In this document: piece after piece, positions 35,910 to 44,360 of the stretch | Numbering within the stretch: the stretch's first letter is position 1 | Layout: each line of letters starts with the position of its first letter | Origin: Geopsychrobacter electrodiphilus DSM 16401 | GTDB lineage: Bacteria > Desulfobacterota > Desulfuromonadia > Desulfuromonadales > Geopsychrobacteraceae | Assembly (NCBI RefSeq): GCF_000384395.1 | Contig: NZ_ARWE01000001.1 | Coordinates: 1,302,001-1,366,000, forward strand | DNA length: 64,000 nt | Direction of reading: 5' to 3' | Notes under the pieces: generated by a model | Told to the model about the DNA's origin: nothing | What the model saw: only the letters and a program-made list of their open reading frames with translations | Database searches by the model: none | Position numbers and translations under genes: made by a program

Positions 35910-36942
35910 AGTGCAGAGAATATCTAAACCTATTATCGCCCTGATTCCCTCGCGCGGCATGGGTGACGGTTTACTCCAGTTGCAGTGGGCCAGAATTTTT
36001 CAGGATAACGGCTACCGGGTCATCTGCTACCAGAATTTTCTTGCTCAGCTTGGTCCGTTGCTCGACGGGATCGAAGTCCGCCCGCTACAGCAGATCTACT
36101 CACCTGAAGCCGACGCGCAACCCGGCGTGGTCTGGTTTGATGTCGGTTCCGATTTTGAGCCAGCCAAAACCGAGTTTTCATCAAGCCTGCTCCATTTTCC
36201 TTACTGCTTGTCGCGCAGCTGGCAGCCGCCAACCGATATCCGCTCCTCCTATAGCGGAGACGATCCTCTGCTGCAGAGCATGCGCCAGGCGCCATATAAT
36301 GTGTATAACCGCAAGAAAAAATCATTGATCGTCGAAGATATCCGCTGGTTCTGTCGTAATTTTTTGAACCTCGATGTGGATTCACCTCAGGGGTCGCCAA
36401 TTAAAGCAGCTTTTCGTCAGGCGCCCGGGTTTGATCCGCGGCGCGTGCTGATTCATCCATCAAGTTCTAACCCGATAAAGAACTGGCATTTGTCAGGATT
36501 TGTCGCATTGGCTGATCGTTTGAAGGCACGGGGCTGGCACCCGGTCTTTACCTTTTCTCCGGCGGAGGAGGCCGAGGTCGTTCCGGCGCTGCAGGGACGG
36601 CATGAGTGGCTCTTGACCTCAAGTATTGCCGAACTGGCCGAAGGCTATCGTGGCGCCTGCGCCCTGATTGGTAATGATTCAGGCAACGGGCACCTCGCTT
36701 CCAGTCTGGGGCTGCCGGTTCTGACTATTCTCAACGCCATGAAGCTCAACTATCGCTGGCGCCCCTGCTGGACGCCCAGTCGTCTGATCTCAGGCTGGGT
36801 GCCGTTTAAATTTTCGCAGCGCTACTGGCATTATTCACTTTCGGTGCAGAAAGTCGTACGGGCCTTTGAGGGCCTGATGGCCGATCCCGCACGCTACTCA
36901 ACTCACGTCGATCATGTTAATCTTGACCGCGATAATATTTAA
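35902..36942 (+). CDS. GT9-family glycosyltransferase (heptosyltransferase-like)
   Basis: 346 residues from ATG 35902. The frame is open 108 bases further upstream, inside the preceding gene, but those residues are not GT9-like. Motifs: ALIPSRGMGDGLLQLQWA at the start, VLIHPSSSNPIKNWHLSGFV (donor box) and LIGNDSGNGHLASSLGLPVL, which corresponds to the family's SxDSGxxHLAxxLGxP. The second of two adjacent GT9 genes, overlapping by 8 bases. Likely transfers heptose or another core sugar. It is followed 28 bp later by gmhA. Confidence 0.83.
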   Translation: MAEVQRISKPIIALIPSRGMGDGLLQLQWARIFQDNGYRVICYQNFLAQLGPLLDGIEVRPLQQIYSPEADAQPGVVWFDVGSDFEPAKTEFSSSLLHFPYCLSRSWQPPTDIRSSYSGDDPLLQSMRQAPYNVYNRKKKSLIVEDIRWFCRNFLNLDVDSPQGSPIKAAFRQAPGFDPRRVLIHPSSSNPIKNWHLSGFVALADRLKARGWHPVFTFSPAEEAEVVPALQGRHEWLLTSSIAELAEGYRGACALIGNDSGNGHLASSLGLPVLTILNAMKLNYRWRPCWTPSRLISGWVPFKFSQRYWHYSLSVQKVVRAFEGLMADPARYSTHVDHVNLDRDNI

Positions 36943-36970
36943 CCCGGCGACTCGCTAAGGATTCTTTCTT

Positions 36971-37549
36971 ATGAAACAACAGATACTTAATCACCTGGCC
37001 GAACATCAGAAGGCCTTTGATCATCTCCGGTCACATATGGTTGGCCAGATCGAAGCCGTGGCTGACTTGATGGTTGGGCAGTTGTCAAAGGGGCATAAGA
37101 TTCTGGTGATGGGTAATGGCGGCAGCGCTGCCGATGCCCAGCATTTTGCGGCCGAACTGATCGGGCGGTTTTTGGCCGAACGCCGTGCTCTGCCGGCGAT
37201 CGCCCTCACGACCGACAGCTCGATCCTGACCGCTGTCGGCAACGACTACGGGTTCGACCAGATCTTCAGTCGCCAGGTCGCCGCTTTGGCTAATCCCGGA
37301 GATCTGGTCGTCGGCATTTCGACCAGCGGCAATTCACCCAACGTGCTTGAAGCGCTGAAGATCGCAGCGGCGGGCGGAGTAACGACCTTGGGGCTGGTCG
37401 GGCGCGATGGCGGCAAGATCGCGGCGGTATGTGATCACGTCCTGTGTATTCCGGCCCTCTATACCCCCGCCATTCAGGAGGCACATATCGCGATTATCCA
37501 CATCCTTTGTGACCTGATCGAAAAAAAGATGTTCGGTACGGGGGCGTGA
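36971..37549 (+). CDS. gmhA: Sedoheptulose-7-phosphate isomerase GmhA
   Basis: 192 residues, the usual length. First step of ADP-heptose synthesis: sedoheptulose 7-phosphate to D-glycero-D-manno-heptose 7-phosphate. SIS-domain motifs VMGNGGSAADAQHFAAEL (phosphosugar and zinc binding), GISTSGNSPNVLEAL and IQEAHIAIIHILCDLIE are all present. AAGGA is ten bases before the ATG. It leads the gmhA-unknown-hldE-gmhB group, which is coupled by short gaps or overlaps. Confidence 0.95.
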   Translation: MKQQILNHLAEHQKAFDHLRSHMVGQIEAVADLMVGQLSKGHKILVMGNGGSAADAQHFAAELIGRFLAERRALPAIALTTDSSILTAVGNDYGFDQIFSRQVAALANPGDLVVGISTSGNSPNVLEALKIAAAGGVTTLGLVGRDGGKIAAVCDHVLCIPALYTPAIQEAHIAIIHILCDLIEKKMFGTGA

Positions 37550-37554
37550 AATAG

Positions 37555-38535
37555 ATGAAAAAAAAGTATCAGCCACTCGATTTCTCTGCCGTCAGCACCT
37601 ACTCCCTCGCAAGCCGCGACAACAAGGTCAACATCGCCGACCATTTTGCTGGTGAGATCAGGGCCGGCCTCTCCCTGCGCGAATTTGCCACGCGTCTGCC
37701 GCGCCTGCTCGGGGCGGAGAGTCTGCAGGCGGTCGCGGAATTGGTTGTCGCGGCGCGCCAAAAACGGAAACCGGTGATCCTTGCGATCGGCGGGCATGTC
37801 ATCAAGTGTGGTCTGCAACCGGTGCTTAAAGGGCTGATCGAGGCCGGTGCGATTTCGGCGGTGGCGATGAACGGTTCGGCCGCCATCCATGACTTTGAGG
37901 TCTCGCTGATCGGCGCCACCTCGGAGGATGTCGGCGCGGTGCTGCACGCCGGTGATTTCGGCTTTTCTGCCGAGACCGGGCAGGGGATGAACAGGGCTCT
38001 GGCCGCCGCGCGTGAATCGGGAGCTGGTTTCGGGCAGGCGATCGGCGCGCATATCCTTGCTGCCAACCATCCGCACGCCGACTACAGTCTGCTTGCCTGT
38101 TGTGTCAAACATGGGATTCCGGCCACGGTTCACGTCGCGCTCGGCACTGATATCATTCATCAACATCCCGAGGCCGACGGGGCGGTGACCGGCGAGATGA
38201 GTTATCGGGATTTCAAATTACTGGCGGCTGTCGTCGCCGAACTCGGTGACGGCGGGCTCTGGCTCAACGTCGGTTCGGCCGTGCTGCTCCCCGAGGTCTT
38301 CTTGAAGGCGCTCTCGGTTGCCCAGAACCTTGGTCATCAGGTCAGTAACTTCTCGACGGCCAATTTCGATATGATCCAGCACTACCGTCCGCTGCAGAAT
38401 GTGATCAAGCGCCCGACCTCGGGCGGCGGCAAGGGTTATACCATTACCGGCCATCATGAAATCAATATACCGCTGTTGGCCGCCCTGATTCACGAGGGGC
38501 TGGCTGAAGCTGGACTGCAGGGAGAAGAGGTATGA
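37555..38535 (+). CDS. Conserved-looking protein of unknown function in the heptose operon
   Basis: 326 residues, no signal peptide or TM segment, so probably cytosolic. Visible blocks are VILAIGGHVIKCGLQPVLKG (Rossmann-like strand-turn), VAMNGSAAIHDFEVSLIGAT, HVALGTDIIHQHP and a C-terminal GGGKGYTITGHHEINIPLL. The glycine-rich and histidine-rich patches suggest an enzyme that binds a nucleotide or metal. There is a loose resemblance to deoxyhypusine-synthase-like proteins (the IHDFE and GATSEDVG region), too weak for a name. It sits 5 bp after gmhA and overlaps hldE by ATGA, so a role in ADP-heptose supply or its use is inferred. Confidence 0.75.
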   Translation: MKKKYQPLDFSAVSTYSLASRDNKVNIADHFAGEIRAGLSLREFATRLPRLLGAESLQAVAELVVAARQKRKPVILAIGGHVIKCGLQPVLKGLIEAGAISAVAMNGSAAIHDFEVSLIGATSEDVGAVLHAGDFGFSAETGQGMNRALAAARESGAGFGQAIGAHILAANHPHADYSLLACCVKHGIPATVHVALGTDIIHQHPEADGAVTGEMSYRDFKLLAAVVAELGDGGLWLNVGSAVLLPEVFLKALSVAQNLGHQVSNFSTANFDMIQHYRPLQNVIKRPTSGGGKGYTITGHHEINIPLLAALIHEGLAEAGLQGEEV

Positions 38536-40004
38536 CCGGCAATGAAATCAAGGAATTCTTCTTAAGGGCGAAGCAGCTCAAGGCGTTGGTGGTCGGCGAC
38601 CTGATGCTCGATGAATATCTGTGGGGCAAGGCTGAACGGATCTCGCCCGAGGCACCGGTCGCGGTGGTTGATATTACGCGGCAGGATATGCGATTGGGGG
38701 GCGCGGGGAATGTTATTAACAACCTGTTATCACTCGGTTGTGAGGTTCGGGTTGCCAGTGTCATCGGTGATGATGAGGATGGGCGCACGATCCTTACGCG
38801 CCTTGAACTTCGTGGTGTCGAGGCCGATGGCGTGGTGCTCTCGGCCCTGCGCAAGACCAGTCGTAAAACCCGGGTTTTGGCCAGCAACCAGCAGATGCTG
38901 CGCATCGATCGGGAAAGCCGGGAAGAGATCGACCTGGCCTCCTCACAGCAGCTGCTGACCTACGTGCATCAGCAGCTGCCTCAGGTCCAGGTCGTCCTTC
39001 TGTCAGATTATTTAAAAGGGGTGCTAACCGACAGCCTGACCAGAGAGCTGATCGCACTCTGCCGCTCAGCCAAGGTCCCGGTATTGGTCGATCCTAAAGG
39101 GAAGGATTACACCAAGTATCAGGGCGCAACCCTGTTGACACCCAACCGCAAGGAAGCCGCCGAGGCCAGCGGCGTCGCGATCAGTTCGGGTGACGATGTC
39201 AGCCGTGCCGGCTGGAAGCTGCTGCAGGAGCTGAGTCTGGATGCCTTGATCCTGACCCGCAGCGAAGAAGGAATGAGCCTGTTTATGGCGGGCAGGGATG
39301 AAATTCAACTCCCCACCCTGGCGCGTGAGGTGTTTGATGTCTCCGGTGCCGGTGACACGGTGCTGGCCACCATCGGCTTCGGTCTGGCCGGCGGGCTGGG
39401 CCTTCCTGATGCGGCGCGACTGGCCAATCTGGCAGCCGGGGTGGTGGTCGGCAAGGTCGGCACTTCCACGGTTACTCCCGATGAAATCCTGCGCTCGATT
39501 CGTGTTGATGTCGACCGCACCGACGCCAAGATTCGCACCAGCAATGAGCTGCAGCAGATTCTGCTTGAAGAGAAGAACCATGGTCGCAGTATAGTCTTTA
39601 CCAACGGCTGTTTTGACCTGCTGCACGTCGGGCATGTCAAGTATCTGCAAAAGGCCCGCGCCCTTGGTGACCGGCTGGTGTTGGGGCTGAATTCCGACGC
39701 GTCGATCAGGCGACTCAAAGGGGAGAAGCGGCCGTTGATCGGCGAAGAAGAGCGCGGCCACATTCTCGCCGCCCTCGACTGCATCGACTATGTTTGCGTG
39801 TTTGACGAAGATACCCCGCTCGAGTTGATCGACCTTCTGCGCCCTGACATCCTGGTTAAGGGCGGAGACTATCTGGCTGCTGAAGTGGTCGGCAAGGAGA
39901 TCGTCGAAAGTTATGGTGGCCGGGTCGAGCTGATCAGCTTCGTTGATGGCAAGTCGACCACCAATATTATCGAAAAAATACTTTCTCAATATCGTGAGGA
40001 ATGA
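38532..40004 (+). CDS. hldE: Bifunctional heptose-7-phosphate kinase / heptose-1-phosphate adenylyltransferase HldE
   Basis: 490 residues. Steps 2 and 4 of ADP-heptose synthesis in one protein. Residues 1-325 are a PfkB/ribokinase-type kinase (DLMLDEYLWGKAERISPEAP, LGGAGNVINNL and the C-terminal DVSGAGDTVLATIGFGLAGG). Residues 345-490 are a nucleotidyltransferase (VFTNGCFDLLHVGHVKYLQ, VLGLNSDASIRRLKGEKRP, VKGGDYL). Length and domain order match the fused E. coli type. ATGA-coupled to the unknown gene upstream; gmhB starts one base after its stop. Confidence 0.97.
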   Translation: MTGNEIKEFFLRAKQLKALVVGDLMLDEYLWGKAERISPEAPVAVVDITRQDMRLGGAGNVINNLLSLGCEVRVASVIGDDEDGRTILTRLELRGVEADGVVLSALRKTSRKTRVLASNQQMLRIDRESREEIDLASSQQLLTYVHQQLPQVQVVLLSDYLKGVLTDSLTRELIALCRSAKVPVLVDPKGKDYTKYQGATLLTPNRKEAAEASGVAISSGDDVSRAGWKLLQELSLDALILTRSEEGMSLFMAGRDEIQLPTLAREVFDVSGAGDTVLATIGFGLAGGLGLPDAARLANLAAGVVVGKVGTSTVTPDEILRSIRVDVDRTDAKIRTSNELQQILLEEKNHGRSIVFTNGCFDLLHVGHVKYLQKARALGDRLVLGLNSDASIRRLKGEKRPLIGEEERGHILAALDCIDYVCVFDEDTPLELIDLLRPDILVKGGDYLAAEVVGKEIVESYGGRVELISFVDGKSTTNIIEKILSQYREE

Positions 40005-40005
40005 A

Positions 40006-40596
40006 GTGACCCCTCACTCCTCCCTCCTCAGTCCTCACCGGAACACCGCGCGTCGCGCGGTGTTCCTTGACCGTGACGGAACCATTAATGTCGAGAAGGA
40101 TTATCTTTACCGGGTAGAGGATTTCGAATTTATCCCCGGCGTTCCCCTGGCGCTGAAGAAACTTCAGGATGCCGGTTTTCTGCTGGTGGTTGTCACGAAT
40201 CAGTCTGGCATTGCGCGCGGTTATTACACCCTGGAAGATGTCGATGTTTTGCATCGCCATATGTGTAAAGAACTTCAGGGCTTCGGGGTTGAGATCGCCG
40301 GGATTTATATCTGTCCCCATCATCCGTCTGTGGGGCCTCCAGATCAACAGGACTGTCTCTGTCGCAAGGGGCGACCTGGTCTGTTGATTCGGGCCGCCAG
40401 CGAACTCGATATCGACCTCTCCCGTTCATTTATGGTGGGGGATAAAATGTCGGATTTTGAGGCGGGCGTCAACGCTGGATGCACTTCCTGTCTGGTGGCT
40501 TCCGGGCACAGAATTTTACCTCAGGGCGAGGCCAATATATTTGCTGATCTACCCGCAGTCGTTGAAGCTATTCTGCTTGGTCAAGCAACCCTTTGA
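40006..40596 (+). CDS. gmhB: D-glycero-D-manno-heptose-1,7-bisphosphate 7-phosphatase GmhB
   Basis: 196 residues from GTG 40006, with GAGGA six bases before it. HAD-family phosphatase, third step of ADP-heptose synthesis. Motif I is AVFLDRDGTIN, motif II VVTNQSGIARG, the zinc-binding cysteine/histidine patch CPHHPSVGPP ... DCLCRKG, and motif IV MVGDKMSDFEAGVNAG. The first 16 residues (VTPHSSLLSPHRNTAR) are encoded by degenerate CCCCTCA-type heptanucleotide repeats and lie before the conserved domain, so they look like an insertion or low-complexity extension. Confidence 0.93.
   Translation: MTPHSSLLSPHRNTARRAVFLDRDGTINVEKDYLYRVEDFEFIPGVPLALKKLQDAGFLLVVVTNQSGIARGYYTLEDVDVLHRHMCKELQGFGVEIAGIYICPHHPSVGPPDQQDCLCRKGRPGLLIRAASELDIDLSRSFMVGDKMSDFEAGVNAGCTSCLVASGHRILPQGEANIFADLPAVVEAILLGQATL
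40009..40039 (+). repeat. Degenerate heptanucleotide repeat at the gmhB start
   Basis: Four 7-base units of the type ACCCCTC (second unit ACTCCTC), three of them with one or two changes, directly after the GTG start codon. Three units make 21 bases, so the run stays readable as protein. It has the same unit as the runs in rmlB and rmlD. Confidence 0.75.
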
Positions 40597-40609
40597 GATA
40601 AAAAAATAC

Positions 40610-40638
40610 TTCAAAAACTGCACATGGCGTGCTAGGGT
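40610..40638 (+). promoter_or_regulatory. Candidate promoter for the ComEA-like gene
   Basis: TTCAAA at 40610-40615, 17 bases, TAGGGT at 40633-40638. A small TAACGG/CCGTTA inverted repeat (about 40676-40696) lies in the leader, and the strong ribosome site AGGAGGGG is just before the ATG. Confidence 0.4.
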
Positions 40639-40732
40639 GCGGCGTTCTCCAGAATATGGGGGAGGGGGAAGGCGATAACGGTTTTGCTAGCCGTTAATGC
40701 TCCATAATGGGGCCATATACAGGAGGGGTTAA

Positions 40733-41026
40733 ATGAAAATTTCCGTTTTAAAGTTGTCTTGTGTTTGTCTGTTACTCATGTTCTGTATGTCATCAACCTT
40801 GGTCTTTGCCGCGCAAAAGGTGAATATCAATAAGGCGACAGCGGTCGAACTCGTTACCCTGAAAGGGGTTGGCGAGAAGACTGCGCTCAGTATTATTGAA
40901 TATCGGGAAACCCACGGTCTCTTCAAATCGATCGAAGACATCGTAAATGTTAAAGGTGTTGGTCAGAAATCTTTCGCCAAACTGGCAGAACTGATCACAG
41001 TTACCGACGAAGCACCTAAACAGTAA
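40733..41026 (+). CDS. Secreted helix-hairpin-helix protein, ComEA-like
   Basis: 97 residues. The signal peptide MKISVLKLSCVCLLLM cuts near VFAA. A mature domain of about 70 residues holds two HhH motifs (NINKATAVELVTLKGVGEK and FKSIEDIVNVKGVGQKSF). ComEA-like proteins bind double-stranded DNA in the periplasm, in some bacteria for natural transformation. No competence gene is nearby, so the role is open. It is transcribed alone with its own candidate promoter and a strong terminator. Confidence 0.9.
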   Translation: MKISVLKLSCVCLLLMFCMSSTLVFAAQKVNINKATAVELVTLKGVGEKTALSIIEYRETHGLFKSIEDIVNVKGVGQKSFAKLAELITVTDEAPKQ

Positions 41027-41052
41027 ATCCTGCAAAACCGTTTATCGCACTG

Positions 41053-41086
41053 GTTGGGGGAGGTCATTTTCTCCCCCAACTTTTTA
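41053..41086 (+). terminator. Rho-independent terminator after the ComEA-like gene
   Basis: A 10-bp perfect stem, GTTGGGGGAG (41053-41062) with CTCCCCCAAC (41071-41080), an 8-base loop, then TTTTTA. It isolates the polysaccharide genes downstream. Confidence 0.9.
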
Positions 41087-41099
41087 TTGGGGGTAGTAG

Positions 41100-41450
41100 A
41101 TGAAAATTGTTAAAACGGACGCCGCAGGTTTTATCGATTTTTGTCTGACCCGATATTTTTCTGATTTTCAAAGCTCATCCGTCGCCATTGATAACCTGCA
41201 TGATTATTTTAAACTTCCCTTCATTTCGGTCCCACTTCCACGGTTAATGTTTCGGTCAAACTTCCATTCCCCACAAACTGGTGTTGCCAGGGATTACCGG
41301 TCTGATGGGGGGTATTCTTTTGGCATTTTTTGTTGAGTTTGTAAGTAATGCGCGGTGACGGATGAATTTGGTAAACAAATAGATTCTATATCTGAGTCCT
41401 TAAAATCTTTGAACCGCCCATTTATTAGGAAGGGAACGTCGAGTTTATGA
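41100..41450 (+). pseudogene. Decayed ORF before rmlB, possible Wzz-type chain-length determinant remnant
   Basis: Three consecutive open stretches in alternating frames. Frame A starts at ATG 41100 (MKIVKTDAAGFIDF). Frame B, 41248-41355, encodes a hydrophobic segment reading PHKLVLPGITGLMGGILLA and FFVEFVSNAR, like the second TM helix of Wzz/LPS chain-length proteins. Frame A resumes from 41358 (TDEFGKQIDSISESLKS) and ends in a TGA that overlaps the rmlB ATG as ATGA. A stop-to-start coupling of that kind suggests a real gene once ended here. At least two indels would be needed to restore it. The Wzz assignment rests only on the TM-like segment and position, so it could also be an unrelated membrane protein. 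Confidence 0.4.
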
Positions 41451-42526
41451 AACTTCTCATCACTGGCGGTGCCGGCTTCATTGGTTCTGCGGTTGTTCGC
41501 CATATTATCCATAACACCTCTGATGCTGTGGTGAATGTTGACAAGTTGACCTACGCCGGAAATCTTGATTCCCTGTCCGAAGTCGCAATCAACGATCGTT
41601 ACGCTTTTGAGCAGGTTGATATCTGCGATCGAATCGCCCTTGATCGGGTTTTCGCCCAGCATCGGCCCGATGCGGTTATGCACCTGGCGGCGGAAAGTCA
41701 CGTAGATCGTTCTATCGACGGACCGGGCGAGTTTATCCAGACCAATGTGGTTGGCACCTATACCCTGTTGGAAGCCACACGTGCCTACTGGAGCGGTTTG
41801 GCCCCGGCGGAGAGAGAGAGGTTTCGTTTTCACCATATCAGCACAGATGAAGTCTATGGTGATCTGCATGGCACAGATGATCTCTTTACCGAGACCACGT
41901 CTTACGCGCCGAGTTCACCTTATTCCGCCAGCAAGGCCTCCAGTGATCATTTGGTTCGGGCCTGGCAACGCACCTATGGTCTGCCAACCCTGGTGACCAA
42001 CTGTTCGAATAATTACGGGCCCTATCATTTCCCGGAAAAACTCATCCCGCATGTTATCTTGAACGCACTTGCCGGCAAGCCTTTGCCGGTCTATGGCGAT
42101 GGGAAGCAAATCCGTGATTGGTTGTATGTTGAAGACCATGCACGGGCTCTCTATCAGGTCGTCAGCGCCGGCCAGGTGGGGGAAACCTACAATATCGGCG
42201 GACATAATGAGAAACAGAATATTGAAGTGGTGCATACCATTTGCGAGTTGCTTGAGGAGTTAGTCGGGAGAAACCCCTCACCCCTCACCCCTCACCCCTC
42301 ACTGGGCAAGCCTTACGCCTCTCTCATCACCTTCGTCAGGGATCGTCCTGGTCATGATGCACGCTATGCCATCGACGCCAGCAAGATAGATCGCGAGCTG
42401 GGCTGGCGCCCGCAAGAGACTTTTGAGAGTGGCATGCGCAAAACAGTGCAGTGGTATCTGGACAACGAGGCCTGGTGGCAACGTGTGCTCAGCGGGTACT
42501 ATAAGTTGGAAAGAATCGGAAATTAA
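41447..42526 (+). CDS. rmlB: dTDP-glucose 4,6-dehydratase RmlB
   Basis: 359 residues, a little longer than the family's ~340-355. SDR fold: NAD motif [23 protein letters not shown], catalytic STDEVYGDL and [12 protein letters not shown], and [17 protein letters not shown]. Second step to dTDP-L-rhamnose. An insert of about 10 residues ([10 protein letters not shown]), encoded by four perfect ACCCCTC units, lies in the loop before [20 protein letters not shown]. The residues around it are intact, so the enzyme is probably still active. First of rmlB-D-A-C, coupled by ATGA to the decayed ORF upstream. Confidence 0.96.
   Translation: MKLLITGGAGFIGSAVVRHIIHNTSDAVVNVDKLTYAGNLDSLSEVAINDRYAFEQVDICDRIALDRVFAQHRPDAVMHLAAESHVDRSIDGPGEFIQTNVVGTYTLLEATRAYWSGLAPAERERFRFHHISTDEVYGDLHGTDDLFTETTSYAPSSPYSASKASSDHLVRAWQRTYGLPTLVTNCSNNYGPYHFPEKLIPHVILNALAGKPLPVYGDGKQIRDWLYVEDHARALYQVVSAGQVGETYNIGGHNEKQNIEVVHTICELLEELVGRNPSPLTPHPSLGKPYASLITFVRDRPGHDARYAIDASKIDRELGWRPQETFESGMRKTVQWYLDNEAWWQRVLSGYYKLERIGN
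42273..42303 (+). repeat. Perfect heptanucleotide tandem repeat (ACCCCTC)4 inside rmlB
   Basis: Four exact copies of ACCCCTC (42273-42300) followed by a partial ACT, in the coding frame of rmlB. Because 7 is not a multiple of 3, loss or gain of one unit would shift the reading frame. Confidence 0.95.
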
Positions 42527-42570
42527 ACTGGTGTGTTCTTTGTTCGCAACTAATCCTTGAGGTCACGCAA

Positions 42571-43479
42571 TTGTCTACAACAAAACGCAAACTGGCTCTT
42601 ATCGGCGCCAATGGAATGCTGGCCTCAGCAATCCGAAAGCTGGCTCCTTCTGAGTATCTTATTCAGACATACGATCTGCCTGATTTTGACCTGACGAGTC
42701 GCCAGCAGGTTCTTGCGTTGCGCCATAGCGCACCTGATATCATCCTCAACTGTGCCGCTTTTACCAATGTCGATGGTTGTGAAGAGCAGCGTGAACTGGC
42801 CATGCGGGTTAATGGTGGTGGGCCCGGGTTGTTAGCCGAATTGGCTAACAATATCGACGCCGTGTTGGTGCACATATCGACCGACTTTGTTTTTGATGGC
42901 AAAAAAGGGAGGCCCTACCTCGAGGAGGATCAGCCGCGGCCACTTTCCGTTTATGGCAAGAGCAAGCTGGAGGGCGAACGGCAGATATTGCAGTCGGGAT
43001 TGAAGAAATATTTCATCGTCCGTACCAGCTGGTTGTACGGTGCAGGCGGAAATAACTTTGTTGAAACCATCATCCGCCTTGCAACTGAGCGCAAGGAACT
43101 CTCCATCGTTACGGATCAACTTGGCACACCGACTTATACCAGCGATTTAGCTACCGCGATTTTCCAGCTGTTGGCTGTGCCCCCTAACACTTTACCCCTC
43201 ACACCTTACGGTATCTATCACTACAGCAACGAGGGTGAGTGCAGCTGGTTCGATTTTGCTACAGAGATTGTTGTTCAACTGCGGACCTGGCAGGGAGTCA
43301 AGGTCGAGCACCTGATCCCCATCCCTACGGAGGGCTACCCATTGCCCGCCGAAAGACCGAAATATTCGGTGATGTCCAAGGACAAGATCAGACTGGCGGC
43401 CAACTTGGTTATTCCAGCATGGCAAGAGAGCCTGAAGGCTTACTTTAAACAACGAAATTCAAAAGAGGACTTCTCGTGA
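42571..43479 (+). CDS. rmlD: dTDP-4-dehydrorhamnose reductase RmlD
   Basis: 302 residues from TTG 42571 (GAGG eight bases upstream). NADPH-dependent SDR; last step of dTDP-L-rhamnose synthesis. The start [14 protein letters not shown], the motif STDFVFDG, the catalytic YGKSKLEGE and [18 protein letters not shown] are typical. A short insert (PPNTLPLTP) between LLAV and YGIYHYSN is encoded by degenerate heptanucleotide repeats and lies in a surface loop. It overlaps rmlA by 4 bases. Confidence 0.94.
   Translation: MSTTKRKLALIGANGMLASAIRKLAPSEYLIQTYDLPDFDLTSRQQVLALRHSAPDIILNCAAFTNVDGCEEQRELAMRVNGGGPGLLAELANNIDAVLVHISTDFVFDGKKGRPYLEEDQPRPLSVYGKSKLEGERQILQSGLKKYFIVRTSWLYGAGGNNFVETIIRLATERKELSIVTDQLGTPTYTSDLATAIFQLLAVPPNTLPLTPYGIYHYSNEGECSWFDFATEIVVQLRTWQGVKVEHLIPIPTEGYPLPAERPKYSVMSKDKIRLAANLVIPAWQESLKAYFKQRNSKEDFS
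43180..43207 (+). repeat. Degenerate heptanucleotide repeat inside rmlD
   Basis: Four 7-base units in register around an exact ACCCCTC at 43194-43200, the others carrying one to three changes (for example ACACCTT). It encodes LPLTP-type residues, as in the rmlB insert. Confidence 0.7.
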
Positions 43480-44351
43480 GTATACAAAAAGGCATCATTC
43501 TCGCCGGCGGCTCTGGTACGCGTCTTTATCCTTTGACCCTGGTGGCCAGTAAGCAATTGCAAGCGATCTACGATAAGCCGATGATTTACTATCCGCTCTC
43601 GACGTTGATGCGCGCCGGTGTGAAGGATATCCTGATTATCTCCACGCCGCTTGATACGCCTCGCTTCGAGGCCCTGCTTGGTGACGGCAGTCGCTGGGGG
43701 ATTAAGCTCAGCTATGTTGTCCAGCCGGAGCCCAAGGGGATTGCACAGGCGTTTCTGGTCGGCGAGGAGTTTATCGACAGCCAGGCGGTCGCTCTGATCC
43801 TGGGGGACAATATCTTCTATGGTAAGATGGGTCTGACCCGCATTTTTGCTGAATTTGGAAGCGGCGCCAAGGTCTTCGGTTATCAGGTGAATGATCCGGA
43901 GCGTTACGGGGTGGTCGAGTTCGACCGAAATGGGCATGCGATCGGCATTGAAGAGAAGCCGTCACAGCCGAAGTCGCGCTATGCCGTGCCTGGCCTTTAT
44001 CTCTATGATGAAAAAGTTGTCGAACTGACCAAGCAGTTGGTCCCTTCTGCCAGGGGAGAGCTGGAAATCACAGATCTTAACCTGGTTTATTTGCGGCGCC
44101 AGGAGTTGATGGTCGAAAAATTGGAACGCGGAATTGCCTGGCTCGATACCGGTACTCACAGGAGTCTGCTTGAAGCGAGCCACTTTATAGGTACCCTTGA
44201 AGCCCGTCAAGGTGTCAAGATTGCTTGTCTTGAAGAGGTCGCATATCGTAAAGGATTTATCGACAAGACCAAGTTTGTGACTGTAATTGAGCAGACGCCA
44301 AAATCGAGTTATCGGGAATATCTTGAGCAGATTTATAATGAAGAGCCCTGA
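43476..44351 (+). CDS. rmlA: Glucose-1-phosphate thymidylyltransferase RmlA
   Basis: 291 residues from GTG 43476. First step of dTDP-L-rhamnose synthesis. The nucleotidyltransferase signature is [20 protein letters not shown], followed by [24 protein letters not shown] and [18 protein letters not shown]; the C-terminal helices match RmlA length. Coupled to rmlD by a 4-base overlap. It sits after rmlB and rmlD, so the order is B-D-A-C. Confidence 0.96.
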   Translation: MSIQKGIILAGGSGTRLYPLTLVASKQLQAIYDKPMIYYPLSTLMRAGVKDILIISTPLDTPRFEALLGDGSRWGIKLSYVVQPEPKGIAQAFLVGEEFIDSQAVALILGDNIFYGKMGLTRIFAEFGSGAKVFGYQVNDPERYGVVEFDRNGHAIGIEEKPSQPKSRYAVPGLYLYDEKVVELTKQLVPSARGELEITDLNLVYLRRQELMVEKLERGIAWLDTGTHRSLLEASHFIGTLEARQGVKIACLEEVAYRKGFIDKTKFVTVIEQTPKSSYREYLEQIYNEEP

Positions 44352-44360
44352 GGTCGTGTG

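Noticed and set aside
40009-43207. CCCCTCA repeats as a CRISPR array
   Set aside because: Units are 7 bases, contiguous, without spacers, and lie inside genes; no cas genes are present.
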